Of a stretch of DNA of 64,000 nt, positions 1 to 11,429 are shown piece by piece. Origin of the DNA: Proteles cristata cristata (taxonomy: Eukaryota > Chordata > Mammalia > Carnivora > Hyaenidae); assembly GCA_017311185.1 (NCBI GenBank), contig JAESUZ010002552.1, positions 992,001 to 1,056,000 of the forward strand, given 5' to 3'. The first letter of the stretch is position 1; every line of letters starts with the position of its first letter. Below the pieces are notes generated by a model. The model worked only from the letters and a program-made list of their open reading frames with translations. It made no database searches and was not told where the DNA came from. The translations under genes and the position numbers were made by a program.

Positions 1-1944
1 GGGGTAGGGGGTACCCACAGACCTCAAGGAAGTCGGCTCTGTTGTCTGAGGGCAGGTGAGGGGCGGGGGGACCCTGTTTCCCTGCACTGACAGAGCCGGG
101 GACACCAAGCACATCTCCCACCCCCTTGGCTGGGTCCCCAACCTCCAGTCAAGGTCTTGGGTGTCTGCCGTCCTGGGGAATTCAGGGGTAAGAGCCTGAG
201 TGCCTGTTTTTCCAAGCTGGGACCATGAAACTCTATCCTTAGGGACTGGTGGGGAGTGTGGCACAGAGCAATTTCATGCATTTCTGTGTGCTTGTGATGT
301 TTCCTCCTATAACTTCACTCTGACCCTGTCCCGCCCCCTACCCTGGCCCATGAATGTCTTCAGGGTCAGACGGTACCTCTCACAGAGCGTTCAGGGTCAT
401 GCTCACCGCCAGGAAGGAGCTCCTGGGTAGTGTAGTTGGATAAGAAGTAGGGAGCCACGCAAAGTGTGTGCATGTGGCATTAATCACTGCGCATACCCAG
501 CACCTGGGTATGCAGTGTTGCACACTTTAAGGGTTCTGCTGAGTCCTACGAGGGAGCATGGCAAAGGTTACCCCCCTGTACCTTTTAAGTGAGCAAACCC
601 AGGATCCGAGAGGAGCAGTGATTTGTCTGAAGTGAGGGCCCAGAGCAGGTCCAGGGGCGGGCTGTGGCTCCCTGTGCAGCTCTCCCCCGCCCCCTGTGGC
701 TATGCAGCAATGACAGGCTCCCCCCCTGGGGTGCTCTCTGGGTCTGACCTGGGGACCAGAGGATTGGTGAGGGCGCAGCAGCCTTGAGCCCGCAGAGTTG
801 AGAAGCTGGCCTTCTAGGAGTCCGGAGCTGCAGGAGGCCCTTGAACCCCCTGGTGCCCGGCCAGGCAGGGCCACGTGGGAAGGAGGCTGGCTGGGCCCAC
901 AGGCTGCATCTAGGTGTAAAGTGGAAACACCGAGCTATTCGCAGGCCTTGTCAGCATCTCCACTGTGCCGAGCACCAGGGCAGAGGGAGCAGGACATGGG
1001 AACGCAGTGCCTGGCCAGGCAGAGCCAGCTGGCTGCTGATGTGAACATTGACTGGGTCTGTGCCCTGGACTTTCACGTGGGTGAGGGCCTTTGACAGTGA
1101 CAAAATGCGTCAGTGAGGGTGGGGGGGTGGCGAGTGGGCCCTGGGGGTGGGTCCGAGCGAGACAGGACCACGCGGTGGCTTTGGGTGTCCTCCCTTCTCT
1201 CCGGGCGGCAGCAGCGTGGCGCTCAGGTTCTGCTTCCCCGGGTGACCCCGTCAAGCTGCCCACTGCGATTCCAGTTTCAAATTCCACACCAGCTTCATTG
1301 CTCCTCAGCAGGGAATCTTCCAGAGCATCCTGGCACTTAGGTCTGTGAGCTGCGGAAGGCCAGTGTGTCCTCCTAGTAGCTCTTCCCTGACTTCCTGCCG
1401 CCAACCGACCCCTCCCATCTTCCCCCCTTTCAGCACATCTGAACCCTCACTGTCCTGACTCAGCTTCTCCCTTCTAGCATTTCTGTGCCTCCTCAGGCTG
1501 TCACTCTGCTCCCCTAACCCAGTCCAGTCCTCGCCTGGGAGCCTGAGGGCCTGACTGCTCTCTCAGCTTCCCCGCGGGGCTCAGTCCCTCCATCCCCAGC
1601 AGGTGCGCACCCACGGGGGTCACGGGGCCCACCCCCAATCTCCACATCACAACCCAGATTTTCTCCATTAGTGGTATCGATTTCCTCCACTGAACTGCTG
1701 AGAACAAAGGCAGCCTCAGCAGCTTGGCAATTCATGGAGTCCTGGCAGCCCCCCGGGGGACTGGCCATGGATGAACATGTGAGTGCGGGGCCAGGCCAGG
1801 GCGCGAGGGCAGGCTGCTGCTGGGGGCCGGGGGGCAGAGCAAGGCATCGGGCTGGATGCTGGATGTGGACAGAGCAGGCGGGCAGGGGAAAGCCCCACAC
1901 AGGCCACGTCGTGGCTGCAGTGGGAGCCAGGCTTCAGGCCCCCT
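1..1944. other. GC-rich unique sequence, no gene recognised
   Basis: This is fairly GC-rich sequence without a repeat I recognise. Short open frames occur on both strands, but none is longer than about 165 codons, none shows a domain, and they overlap one another as expected by chance. There is modest CpG content around 1140-1260 but no CpG island. I see no splice-bounded conserved exon. Confidence 0.5.
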
Positions 1945-2060
1945 GTGTTGACTGAGTGCCGGCTATGTACCAGGCCCTGGACTTGGCCCTGGGGATACAG
2001 TGGAGAGCAAGACAGACATGGCCCCTTCCCTCTAGGGGACTCTGACTCTGGAAGCGAGCA
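1945..2060 (-). repeat. L2 LINE 3' end fragment
   Basis: The top strand carries the reverse complement of the L2 3' tail: a 'gagtgccggctatgtacc' type start, then a 'ggggatacag' block and a 'caagacagacatgg' block. These are typical of the last 100 bases of mammalian L2. It is an old, non-coding fragment. Confidence 0.6.
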
Positions 2061-2221
2061 TCCAGTTGTGCTCCTGCAAGCACACTCGAGCTCCCGGGAT
2101 GTGGCAGGCTGGCTCAGAGAAGAGCCCAAAGTTCATGTTCAGACTGTGATGACTCAGTCAAAGTTCTCTCGTGTTCCTCTACACACGCTTCCCAAGGGTG
2201 CAGTCCGAGATTGGAATCTGG

Positions 2222-2575
2222 ATTCGATCAGGTGGCTTCAACCATAAATATTTATTTCTCACAGTTCTGGAAGCTGGGGAGTCCAAGATCAAGGTGTCAG
2301 CAGGCTCAGTGTCTGGTAAGAGCCCACTCTAGTTCAGAGACACCAGGAAGCCTTCTCAACGTGTCCTCACATGACGGAAGGGGCTAAGGAGCACTCTGGG
2401 GTTTCTTTTATAAAAACACTAATCCTATTCCTGGAGGCTCCATCCTCATGAGCTAATCACCCGCCAAAGGCCCCCACTCTTAACGTCATCACCTTGGGAG
2501 CTAGGATTTCAACATACGAATTTTGGGGACACAGAGATATTCAGTCTATAGCACAACACATCACAATCCTTATCT
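2222..2575 (-). mobile_element. MaLR LTR (MLT1/MST type), solo
   Basis: Read on the minus strand this has the layout of a MaLR LTR. It starts with a 'gactgaatatctctgtgtcc' type segment, has a middle with 'ttaagagtgggggcctttgg', and ends with 'ccagaactgtgagaaataaa', which carries the LTR polyadenylation signal. On the top strand the signal appears as TTTATTTCTCACAG near 2250. No internal retroviral sequence adjoins it, so it is a solo LTR. The subfamily is not certain. Confidence 0.72.
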
Positions 2576-2725
2576 TAAGCCTTGTCAAAGCCCTAAGCGA
2601 TAAATATAATAATCCCAATTTATAGATGAGGAAGCTGAGGCTCAAGGGAGCAAATTATTTCATCCAGAGTTTGCACGGGTAGAAGGGAAGCCTGTCTGGC
2701 TCTAGAGGCATGTCTTCTCCAGCAC
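2560..2725 (-). repeat. MIR SINE
   Basis: The core 'tatagatgaggaagctgagg' followed by 'ctcaagggagcaaatta' is the reverse complement of the MIR central region. The block abuts the MaLR LTR upstream. Confidence 0.62.
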
Positions 2726-3983
2726 CATGTTGTCTCTGGGAAACACACAAAACCTCCACCTCCCTGCTCCCGTCTGAGCAGCGTGGACCCATGAGCACCT
2801 TGACCTCCAGGAAGATTGTCCTCCCCCCACCCCCACCCCCACCCCCCGCAAGGCCCTGAAGAAAATGATAGGGAAAATGCCAGCATGAATTCTCGCTTTC
2901 CTTACTTAACTTCTGCATCTTCCTGGTCTTGGCACTCTCCTCCTTACCCCCTCTCGTCCCAGAAAAATCCCAAAAAGGCTTCACGTGACTCTATTTAAAT
3001 CCCCATTTTCAGCGCTCAGAACCGGTTCTGCTTTCCTGGTGTGCTCTGGGTCTCCATCTGGTTTGGAGGCTATTTTGATCTGCCGGATGCAGATTAGCTG
3101 CCGTGATCTGGGCTGAGCTGCTGGAGAGATGCCTTCATCTACAGAAGGACAATTTAAAAACGATCTCAAAGCCTAGAGAACAAGTAAATAAATTCCTCTT
3201 TCTGTCCCCAGCACTCTCCACTCTGTTTCCACAGGTAATTGCTGGAGGAGCTGTGCTGCAAACAGGCGCTTGTTTGTCAGGAGTGCGGGGGTGCCGCAGA
3301 GGGGACTGTGGCCGGTGGCTTCCGGCCAGAAACGCGAGGCGAGAGAGCTCTGGGCTCCAGTGGGAGCTGGAGAGTTGCGCTGGGCAGTGTGGTGTGCCCT
3401 TCCGAGGAATTGTGCCTTCGTCCCTGGGCTCTGGTGTAGGTATTCGTGGGGCAGGGATGACTCCCTCTTCTCCAGTTGTTGAGAAACGGATCTTTAGGTC
3501 TACCATGCCTGAGCCTCGAGGAGGAATGATTAATTACACCATCAGTTTCCTAATGTTTCAGGAGCTCATGACACTTGAAAACATGGCTTCCGTATCACCA
3601 GGTCAGGGGTGGTGAGGGTGTCCTGGCTTGGGAGGTAGAGAGGGGCTCAGAGGTAGGAGGCGAGAGGAAGTGAGGATCTTGCAGCTTCTGAAAAGCTGTG
3701 GGTTCAAAGGAGGAGAAGGGGGGAGAGAACAGAAGCTGCATCTCTGAATATTTCTCATTTACTGCTCGCAGTAATGGTTGGAGGAGAGCTCAACCCTCCC
3801 CAACTCTGAGGAGGGACATTCAAGTTCACCTGGCAAAGAGACACAGAATTCAAACACGTGTCTTCTACAAAGGGTTTGGGGGCTCTCCTTTGCCACAGCT
3901 TCCCCTGGAAGAGATTTGAGGAGCTGGGGAGGGTTTAAATGAGCGGGGAGGGAATGGAGATGGAGAGGAGAAGAGGGAGGCAT
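2726..3983. other. Unique sequence with a C-rich tract; nothing coding recognised
   Basis: No gene is recognisable. The stretch holds a C-rich run (2818-2848) and a mixed block at 3000-3240 that is locally AT-rich with few repeat signs, possibly a weakly conserved non-coding patch. Open frames of up to 170 codons near 3103-3615 show no domain and no codon bias I can point to. Confidence 0.45.
2818..2848. repeat. C-rich simple repeat
   Basis: A run of repeated CCCCCA units; the minus strand is G-rich with several G5 blocks, compatible in principle with a G-quadruplex. Confidence 0.85.
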
Positions 3984-4016
3984 TTTTCTCTTTCCTTCTC
4001 TTTCCTTCTCTTTCCT
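3984..4016. repeat. Pyrimidine 10-mer minisatellite
   Basis: About three copies of a TTTCCTTCTC unit in tandem. Confidence 0.85.
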
Positions 4017-4389
4017 GCAGCCCTGAGCCTTGATCTCACCCGGGGCATCTGCCGCCTCGTTTCTGGACAGCACACTGCTCCTTGTCATGCAGGGTCAGTG
4101 GCGATGTTGTCTATGCTGGGTGGCCAGCCCTGATCTGGCTATGAAGGATGAGTCTGTCCTTTCAGTGACATGGATCTCAGGGTGGTGATGAAAGTGCACA
4201 TTGGAAAAGAAATAGCACCTTAGAAGGGGGCCCCTTGGACTGGGTTGGAGCAGAGGAATGGGGATGGGGGCCATACAGGTAAACTTGGAACCTTTCATCT
4301 AGACTTGCCCTGTGCTGGCTGGGCACGTGGCCTCTGCTCAGAGCAAGGCAGTTGATGGTGGTAGATGGCATCAGAGACCTTACATTTGT

Positions 4390-4520
4390 ACCCTTGCCTG
4401 AGAAGCCACTGTTACCATTCCTCTTTATGGATGAGAACACAAGTCTCAAATGCCATATGCAGAGCAATGTATAGATCCAGCATTTGAATCCAGATCTGTT
4501 CCGTCCTGTTCCAAAACTAG
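4390..4520 (-). repeat. MIR-like fragment
   Basis: The 'tttatggatgagaacacaag' and 'catttgaatccagatctg' blocks match the reverse MIR core and tRNA-like end, weakly. Confidence 0.4.
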
Positions 4521-4532
4521 AATCTCTATGAG

Positions 4533-4735
4533 AAAGAATAATAATAACTACAGGTAATGCTTCTGGGGGGCTGTTTCATGCTCTCTGCTGATCACTTTGC
4601 AGACATCACATCACACAGTCTCCATAGTGTCCCAGTCTTGCAAACAAGGAAACCGAAGCCGAGGAAGGTTACTACCTTGCCATGAGTGACACAGATCCTA
4701 AATTGAGCCAGCCCCAAAGCCTGTGCTCGTGACCT
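4533..4735 (-). repeat. MIR SINE
   Basis: Ordered MIR blocks occur in reverse orientation: 'gcttctggggggctgtttc', 'caaacaaggaaaccgaagcc', 'gaggaaggttactaccttgcc' and a terminal 'cctgtgctcg'. The copy is divergent and nearly full length. Confidence 0.55.
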
Positions 4736-5750
4736 GTAGGCAAGCTACCCCTCACAGACGCACCCCAGATAGACAAGACGGAAGGCTCGCATCATGTGCC
4801 AGATGGGTGTGGGCACCGTTGGGGTGGAGGAGTGTGGGGCAAGAGCTTGTGGAGGGAACATGTGCTGAGTGCCTCCTCCTTTCCTTCCCTGTGATCACCC
4901 CACTGGGGTCAGCACCTAGCACCGTGGAGCACGCAACTGCAGTGTCTGCCCCATGGCTGAAATGCGGCTCCGGAAGGCCAGGGCCGGGTCAAATCCTCTG
5001 GGTGCCTGGCTGAGGTTTAATAAGTGGGAAGTCTGCAACAAGTGTTACAGATGAGGAAATGTGGCCCAGATGGGACGTGGCCCACAAGCCTATGGTCTAA
5101 GTGGTCTCTACACTCAGAATTCGAAGTTGCCAACTGTGGCTGATAAGGTATCTCATGGGAATTTGGAGAGGTTGCTACTTGGAAGTTCAAGGCTACCTTT
5201 CAAAAGTGCCTCCGCTCACCGCACCATCACCTGACTTCTCTTTCTCGCCACTTGTCGGTTCCACCCCTGCCCTGGGACAGCAAGAGCTGAGAAAGGAGGA
5301 GAAGGCAAGTTCATGCCACAGTGAAGCCCGTGAGTTGTGCCTGATGTCTCATGACGCCCAGTTTGCAGGTGTCAAAACTGAGGTTCAGGGAAGGGCAATG
5401 CCACAGACTTAGAACTTAGTCCTACTGAAAGGACCAATTACCAGACAGTTCTGCCCTTTAAGACTTAGACCCTCCCGGAGGGTTCCTCCCGTAGGAGTGA
5501 GTGGTGTGGGTCCGCAGCCAAACCAGCAGTGTTTAGCCATCAGGATCACGCTCCAAGAAAGCTTATTAGAGAGGGTGAGGAGGTTTGAGCCAGTGTGTTC
5601 TGCACACACCTGAAGACACGGGAAATTAATTTCGATGGTTAAATGTTCATGATCACCTTTGATTGGTGGCCATAGATTATGGCTTTCCGTATATACTAAT
5701 GATGTAAAATTTAGTTTTTAAAAACATTTAAGTAACAGTGAATCAATTTA
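4736..5750. other. Unique sequence, nothing recognised
   Basis: No gene. Faint MIR-like blocks occur at about 5040-5100 and 5330-5410 but are too weak to call. The last 150 bases turn AT-rich and lead into the next SINE. Confidence 0.45.
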
Positions 5751-5954
5751 ATTTATTATGTTTTAATAATTTTTTGATGTTTATTTATTTTTGAGAGAGA
5801 GAGGGCATGACTGGGAGAGGGCCAGAAAAAGGGAGACAGAGGATCCAAAGTGGGCTGAGCCTGAAGCGGGGCTCAAACTCGCAAACCATGAGCTCATGAC
5901 CTGAACGGAAATCAAGAGTTGGCTGCTTAAGGGACTAAGCCACCCAGGTGCCCC
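5751..5954 (-). mobile_element. Felid CAN SINE (SINEC_Fc-like)
   Basis: A tRNA-Lys-derived SINE in reverse orientation. The T-rich end carries TTTATTTATTTTTGAGAG and the head ends with GCCACCCAGGTGCCCC. It is flanked by near-identical 14-base duplications (5737-5750 and 5958-5971, one mismatch). The body is diverged, so the copy is moderately old. Confidence 0.85.
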
Positions 5955-5971
5955 AAAAGTGAATCCATTTA

Positions 5972-6354
5972 AAGACAAGTATGAAACAATGAGATTTGAC
6001 TTTGGAGAAACAGGGACTTAAGAGGTTCTAGGAAAGCTACTCCTGGCCCTGAATTATCTCTCCAACAAGCCTGTGGCAATTCATGAACTTTAGAAAAGGC
6101 GTTGCCCATTCTAGAAACCTCTATTCAAGTAGCAGGCTGTCAGAGCTAGCAGGATCTTAAGATCCGCCCTGTCCAACCCTTCCTGTCAGGGAGGAGGACA
6201 TCGAAGCCAGAGCTGAAGTCATAGAAGGGAAGTCATCACACACCTTCTCAGAAGGAGCTTTGTTCTGACTCACTTTTCCTCTTAGACCCAGAGGGTCCAG
6301 GGATGGGCCAACATCCTAGATCCGCGTCCCCACCAGCCAGATGGAGAAGCACTG
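5972..6354. other. Unique sequence, nothing recognised
   Basis: No repeat, open frame or RNA structure that I can defend. Confidence 0.4.
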
Positions 6355-6512
6355 GGTGAAGTTTTAAGCACAGTGGGTTTCAAAATTACCTAAGGAGTTT
6401 TGAAAAAAAATATAGATGCTGGGACACCATGCCCAGAGATTCTGATGAGGTGGTTTGATGTGGGCAGCATTCACAGAAGGCATTCTTTAGAAATGTCCCC
6501 AGCTGCACACCC
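6355..6512. repeat. MER5A-like hAT DNA element remnant
   Basis: A 'caaaattacctaaggagttt' block, a 'gcccagagattctgatgagg' block and a closing 'agctgcacac' resemble the short non-autonomous MER5A family. Strand not assigned. Confidence 0.42.
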
Positions 6513-6603
6513 TATTCTGGAGACAAAGGACCCAACATGAGATGGTTGGGTTACCTCATCCTTCTTCCTCCGAATTTTCTAAGCTCCCCAATACCTAATG
6601 CAG

Positions 6604-6604
6604 T

Positions 6605-6636
<32 letters not shown>
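6604..6636. repeat. (GA)n simple repeat
   Basis: An almost pure GA dinucleotide run with one AAA interruption. Confidence 0.9.
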
Positions 6637-6657
6637 TTGGAGGAATACACAAGCAAT

Positions 6658-6895
6658 TGTGGGCTTTGGACCTGGGTAAGTCTGGCTCAGAGATCTGACT
6701 GATATTTACAAGATGTGCTACTTGGAGAGTCTTTCTTAACTTTGAGACTCAGTGACCTTGTCGGTGAAATGGTGACCGACATTAATCAGTAGCTCAACAC
6801 ACTATAGTGAGTTTTAAATGAGATAATCCACGTAAAGGGCTGGGCTTAGCTTGATGCTGGGCCTGTGTTGATCTCTCAGTGAATGCTTGATTCCT
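6658..6895 (+). repeat. MIR SINE
   Basis: MIR blocks run forward: a 'ggctttggacctgggta' tRNA-like part, a core with 'gagactcagtgaccttgtc' and 'gagataatccacgtaaaggg', and a 3' end 'tctcagtgaatgcttga'. Nearly full length but diverged. Confidence 0.6.
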
Positions 6896-7069
6896 AGCCT
6901 CCCCATCTTTATCATTACAGCCAGAAGCCAGAAAGATCCTGTTGTTAAGAGAAGCTTGGAACATTCTTCAGAGCAGAGAAGGAGTTCATTAAATGGCTCA
7001 GAATTAAGATGGGCAGGAGCTGAGGAAGAGCAAGACTTAATTCCCTAGCATACTCAGGGGAAGGGGTCT

Positions 7070-7310
7070 CTTTTGGAGATTTGCATTGGCTTTAGTTGAT
7101 TGCAATTACGCTGTCCTTCGCCGTGCCGAAAATAAAATGAAACCCTAACAAAGTTCCAGGTTTAATTGAAATTTCCTGGGATCTGTTATTACATCGCCGT
7201 GATTGTTCTGTGCCACTAATGAGCCTGTGCTAGCTGATTATCCAAGTGCCTCTCCAGTCACTCTTCCATTATTGCATTATTAATGATCAGATATGATTGT
7301 CACAGCTGAC
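7070..7310. other. Candidate conserved non-coding element
   Basis: An AT-rich block in a GC-rich setting with no repeat signature. It keeps several CpGs (around 7110-7130 and 7190-7200), although CpG normally decays in unconstrained AT-rich DNA. It also holds several homeodomain-type cores, including TTTAATTG near 7160 and a TTATTAATGATCAG stretch near 7280. No open frame fits. This looks like a developmental enhancer candidate. That is inference from composition; only cross-species alignment would settle it. Confidence 0.35.
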
Positions 7311-8974
7311 GGCCTCCACATCAAACAGGCAGAGACAAGTCAGCAAGCCCAGCAGATGGACGGATGGCCAGGGTGGGGTGGAGTGGGGCCAGTGGGCAGG
7401 GTGTGCTGGCCAACAACCTGGTACCCAGAGCAGGAGGGGGGAGGGGCGTGGACGCTAGCGTGGGGAAGAACTCAGCTGAGGGGCCAGGGCTGTGCTGCAG
7501 AGGGTGAGGGGCTGGATCTGGTGGCAGCAGACAGGTCAGGACCTGAGGGGCTGATTAGGAGAGCTGCCCCCTGGAGGATGCTGACTTCTAGGAGTCAGCT
7601 CAGGTGTCCGCCTACCTGGAGAAAGCGTCAATGAGTCATAATCAACGTAAACAAACAAAAACTAACATCTCCAGATTAATGAAGTTGATGGGGAAGTGGG
7701 TCTGGGATGGAGAGGAGCTGGAAGTTTCCCTTCTTCTATGAGGGCTTGGGTGTTCATTCTAAGGAGAGGCTGAGCACCTCTCTCCCTCTCTGGTGTGCCC
7801 AGCCTCTCAGAAGGGGGCTTTTATTGCAGGGAGAGAGGGAGCAGCCAAATGTTCTCGGGCACCATGGGGGGGTCCCGGGCTGGATGGGATGACCTCAACA
7901 GGAAGCCTAGAATGGAGCCCATGTGCTGTTGCTACCAGGGAAGTTTGAAGAGTTTTCTGGAAACTGCCAGAGTTGGTCCAGGCTAATGGTCTTTCCTTAG
8001 CGATGGAAATAAACTAGGTTCCAGGGGTCTGACTGAGGAGAAAAGCCCCAGACCCCCAAGTCCCTGTGTGGGTAGGAGGTCCATTTAAGTCTAGAGAGCC
8101 CACAGGCACCCCAGCTTGGTTTCTGTGCATCCCACGCCCCCCTTCCCCCGCCTTTCAGGAGGCGTCCTTTCCCGAAAACACCAGACAGGATGAGGTCATA
8201 TTAGGCACACGATGGCTGCCAAATTTCATTCTTCTAAGATCAGCGTCGTGCTAACATGAACTGCAAGCCGGGAGCAGGAGGGAAGACAGGGACAGGCTGA
8301 CGAAATGGAGGGGAGAGAGCCCGCGAGCAGTAGGGAAGGAATCGACACTTGAACATGGTTTAGTAATCGGAGAATTGATCCCAAGCCCGCCCCCTCCCCC
8401 AGTGATAGGTGTGCGGGCTGCCATGGTTTCTGGAGCCTGTGGCGGGGGCCACCTGTTCTGCTACCCTTGCTGTCTCCCTTTCGCCGTCTCCATGGCGAGG
8501 AGGTGAGTGGCTGGGGGCTCCTGCATCCATGGTTTCCTCGGCAACCTCAGGCGCCAGCCCACCCTGGACCGCACGGACCCATCGTCCTCGCCACCGCTGG
8601 GCTGTGGAGCTATTTTGGAGCAATGACGCCTCCTCCCACACAGCCACCCACAGCCCCACCAACACACGCACACAGGTGCCCCTCTCTGCGCCCCTGCCTC
8701 CGAGTGCGGGCTCTTGGCTGAGCCCGTCCTGCCTGTGGGGGTCTGGGCTGACCAGCCAATCATGAAGACACGCTGGGAGAGCTCGCAGAAGGCAGAGACC
8801 CTTGGGGCAGGCCTAGCCTGGATCCCTCCTCCTTCAGCCCTCAGGGAGGACTGAAGAACTCCAATCAGGAGCACAGCCTCTTCCTCCTCTGGTTCCCCCA
8901 TGACCCTGGGCCAGTCAGCACTACGGAGTATGGTGAGCTCAGTCATAACACCACCCTGCATGCCTTTGTCCTCC
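7311..8974. other. GC-rich unique sequence, nothing recognised
   Basis: Overlapping open frames on both strands (the longest about 166 codons at 8461-8961, minus) share the same bases and show no domain. No repeat family recognised. Confidence 0.45.
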
Positions 8975-8979
8975 TCAAG

Positions 8980-9110
8980 TAAGCAGAGCAGCTGCTATTA
9001 TCATGTCCAATTTGCAGAAGTGGAAGCTGAGCACCAGAGAGGTTAAGCGACCTACTCAAGGCCACACAGCTTTTGATTGGCAGGCTCAAACCCTGTGGGC
9101 TGGGAACATG
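8980..9110 (-). repeat. MIR SINE
   Basis: A clear reverse MIR core: 'tttgcagaagtggaagctga', then 'gaggttaagcgacctactca' and 'ggccacacagc'. Confidence 0.68.
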
Positions 9111-9382
9111 CGGTCTGAGGGTGTCCAGGAAGATCTTTGTCCTTGGTGTGTCGGCCTTGCCAGGTGTAGGCAGGGTGGGGGTTAGAGACCTCCTGCCCTT
9201 GGGAAGCTTCTGGGACCAGTGCAGGTGTGTGCCTGTGTGCTGCAGGCTCACAGAGAACTGGAAGTGGGCAGGCCTGCCCTGGAAGGGGTTTGATTGTGTG
9301 GAGGCCTGGAGATGGGTAGGCACCTCGCCCCCGGGATCGGGTTTCACCTGTCCCCAAGAACCTGCTGAAGACTGAGGTCGCC

Positions 9383-9735
9383 TGTTACAGGCTGAATGAC
9401 TGTGTCCCCTCCAAGTTTAGATGTGGATCCCTGCTCCCCAGTATGATGCTCTTAGGAGGTGAGATCTGTAGGAGGTGATTCCGCTCTAACGAGACCATGA
9501 GGGTAGGCTCCTCATAATGAGATTTAGTGCCCTTATTAGAAGAAGGAGAGAGACCAGCCTCGCCTCTGCATCGCCGATGTGCGGACAGAGCAGGAAGGTG
9601 GTTCTCTGTAAGCCGGAGAGAGAGCCCTCGCCAAAAGCCAAGGTCGCTGGCATCTTAACCTTAGCTCTCTCAGCCTCCAGAACTGTGAGAACTAAATATC
9701 TGTGGTATGTTGTTGTAGTGGCCTGAGTGGACGAA
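9383..9735 (+). mobile_element. MaLR LTR (MLT1/MST type), solo
   Basis: It opens with 'aggctgaatgactgtgtccc', continues with 'gaccatgagggtaggctcc' and 'agtgcccttattagaagaag', and ends with 'cagcctccagaactgtgag'. These are the ordered blocks of a MaLR LTR. The usual AATAAA after the last block is changed to CTAAATA here. No internal region follows, so it is a solo LTR. Confidence 0.75.
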
Positions 9736-10434
9736 GACCACACCCCTATTCTCTCCAGCTCCCACCACGATGCAGGAGCAGGGAGCTCCTCCCCAGTGGG
9801 GCTCCTCGGAGCCAGGAGGGGGTGAGGGGTTCCTGTCTCAGCTCTCCAAGGTGGGAGCGGAGCGGGGCCTGGAGGTGAGGTGGTGACGTCCAAGAAACAG
9901 GGGGTATCCTGGATGGCATGAAGCCCACTGCAGAGGGTGGGCAGGAGGGCAGAGGCACTGGGATAAGGAAGGGGAAGAGCTCAGGGCACTTGCTTCCACG
10001 GGTGAGGGAAGCTGGGCTGGCTTTTCTCTCCTCTCCCAGGCAGGTTTCCTGGGCTGCCTCCCAGATAAGCAGAGAGAGATGGGCCTGGGCTTTCCCCCCA
10101 CGCACCTAGTGGAGGTTCTTAGAGAGGCCATGGAAGAGGGGTGAAGATTCCAGCGGGCAGCAAGCAGAGAAGCCCCCAACCCCATAAACACACCAGAGCC
10201 CAACACTCGCCCCAGGGCGATGACACCACAGCCACAGAGGGAGGGCGGTTTCCCCAGGTGGGGCCAGACCTCCCCCCACCCCCAGCCTCTGAGAGGGACC
10301 ACCCAGGACTCTCTGTGCCTTTCCTGGGAAAGAAGTGCCCGTCTTGTTCTTAACATTCTCCCAGGAAAGAAATTTCATTCTGGCAGCTTCTTTCCACATC
10401 TCAATCTTTGTCAGGACATTGAGATTGGACAGAT
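9736..10434. other. GC-rich unique sequence, nothing recognised
   Basis: Open frames of up to 172 codons overlap on opposite strands and carry no domain. No repeat recognised. Confidence 0.45.
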
Positions 10435-10600
10435 TTTTTCCAGGGCGTGTTCAATGCCAGGCAAAGTAATTAAGCTCGTCTCAGGTGATCCTTACCACAG
10501 CCCTGCAGGGCTGGGAGGGCAGGACTGTGCCAGTCCCAGTCACGGGGAAACTGAGGCTCTGGGACTCCAGCAAACCCTGTAGCTACCCTCCCCCCCTGCC
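10435..10600 (-). repeat. MIR SINE fragment
   Basis: 'cgtgttcaatgccaggcaaa' followed by 'cacggggaaactgaggctct' fits the reverse MIR order. Confidence 0.5.
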
Positions 10601-10779
10601 CCTCCCCCTGGGCCGGGAGCTAGCCCTGAGTCTGATGGGGGAGGCCCGGTGCCAGTCCGTGCTCCTCTGACCCACCCACAGCCCACCCCTCAGCCAGCTG
10701 CTTGGCTCAGAATAAACATCAGAAAGATGGCTCGGTCCTTGTCATCTTGCCTGTCCCCACGCCTTCGGGTCTGGAAATG

Positions 10780-11095
10780 TTGAGTTGATTATATCCCGTG
10801 CTCAATCACCAGAAATAATCAATCTGTAATTAAGAGCACCCCCAGCCCCTTGCAAGCCTTCCTTAGGCTCCTGCTCTTTCAGCCCCCCTGCCTGTCTCGG
10901 CCACTGCCATCCCCTCTCCTCCTCCCGCCTGCCTTTCCAGCATGGAGTCGTTTTAATGAGATTCTTCTGTTACAAATGACCAGTTTGTAATAATTATATT
11001 TTGTGCCGCAATCGTGGTTTAAAAATGATGTAAAGCAGGGAAGGCTCCAATTTATTAAGCATCAAATTTTCTGTGGTGAACTTTTAACTGGAAGC
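10780..11095. other. Candidate conserved non-coding element
   Basis: An AT-rich island between GC-rich flanks, without repeat hallmarks. It holds two exact TAATTA cores (10827-10832 and 10991-10996), further TAAT and ATTA cores near 10953 and 11055, and a retained CpG pair near 11010 ('gccgcaatcg'). Frames are closed. The pattern is typical of conserved enhancers near developmental genes; function is inference. Confidence 0.4.
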
Positions 11096-11238
11096 CACGG
11101 TCAGACACGGAGGGGGCCATCTCTGCCGCCCTGGGATGAGCAATAGTCTTGAAATATTAATGGCTGGTGGTCAAGGAGAGTTAACTTTGATTAAATAAAT
11201 GAATCTCAAAACAACAGCTTGGCTGTCCTGGGTGTCCA

Positions 11239-11262
11239 TCCCTCCCCCCCCCCGCCCCCCAC
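11239..11262. repeat. C-rich simple repeat
   Basis: A run of C10 and C6 blocks just before CACCATGG. Confidence 0.85.
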
Positions 11263-11429
11263 CATGGCAGAGCAGGCAGAGGGGAGGGAGAGGGGCTGCC
11301 CACCAGAGCAGGCGAGGGAGGAAGAGCATGAACTCTGGGTATCGGAAGTGCTTCTGCGAGGGCGTGTGGGTGCCGAGGAGGGGCAATATCACGTGCACCT
11401 GCAGACCCCCTTTAAAAAATTCTCTAAAG

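Noticed and set aside
1100..1260. Possible CpG island or promoter
   Set aside because: CpG count is modest and the block is short; no TSS or exon follows.
3190..3240. Possible microexon between 'ctgtccccag' and 'cacaggtaatt'
   Set aside because: Splice-like ends alone are common; no flanking coding signal or conservation evidence.
8461..8961. 166-codon minus frame with opposing plus frames
   Set aside because: Open on both strands at once because stop codons are rare in this composition; no protein family recognised.
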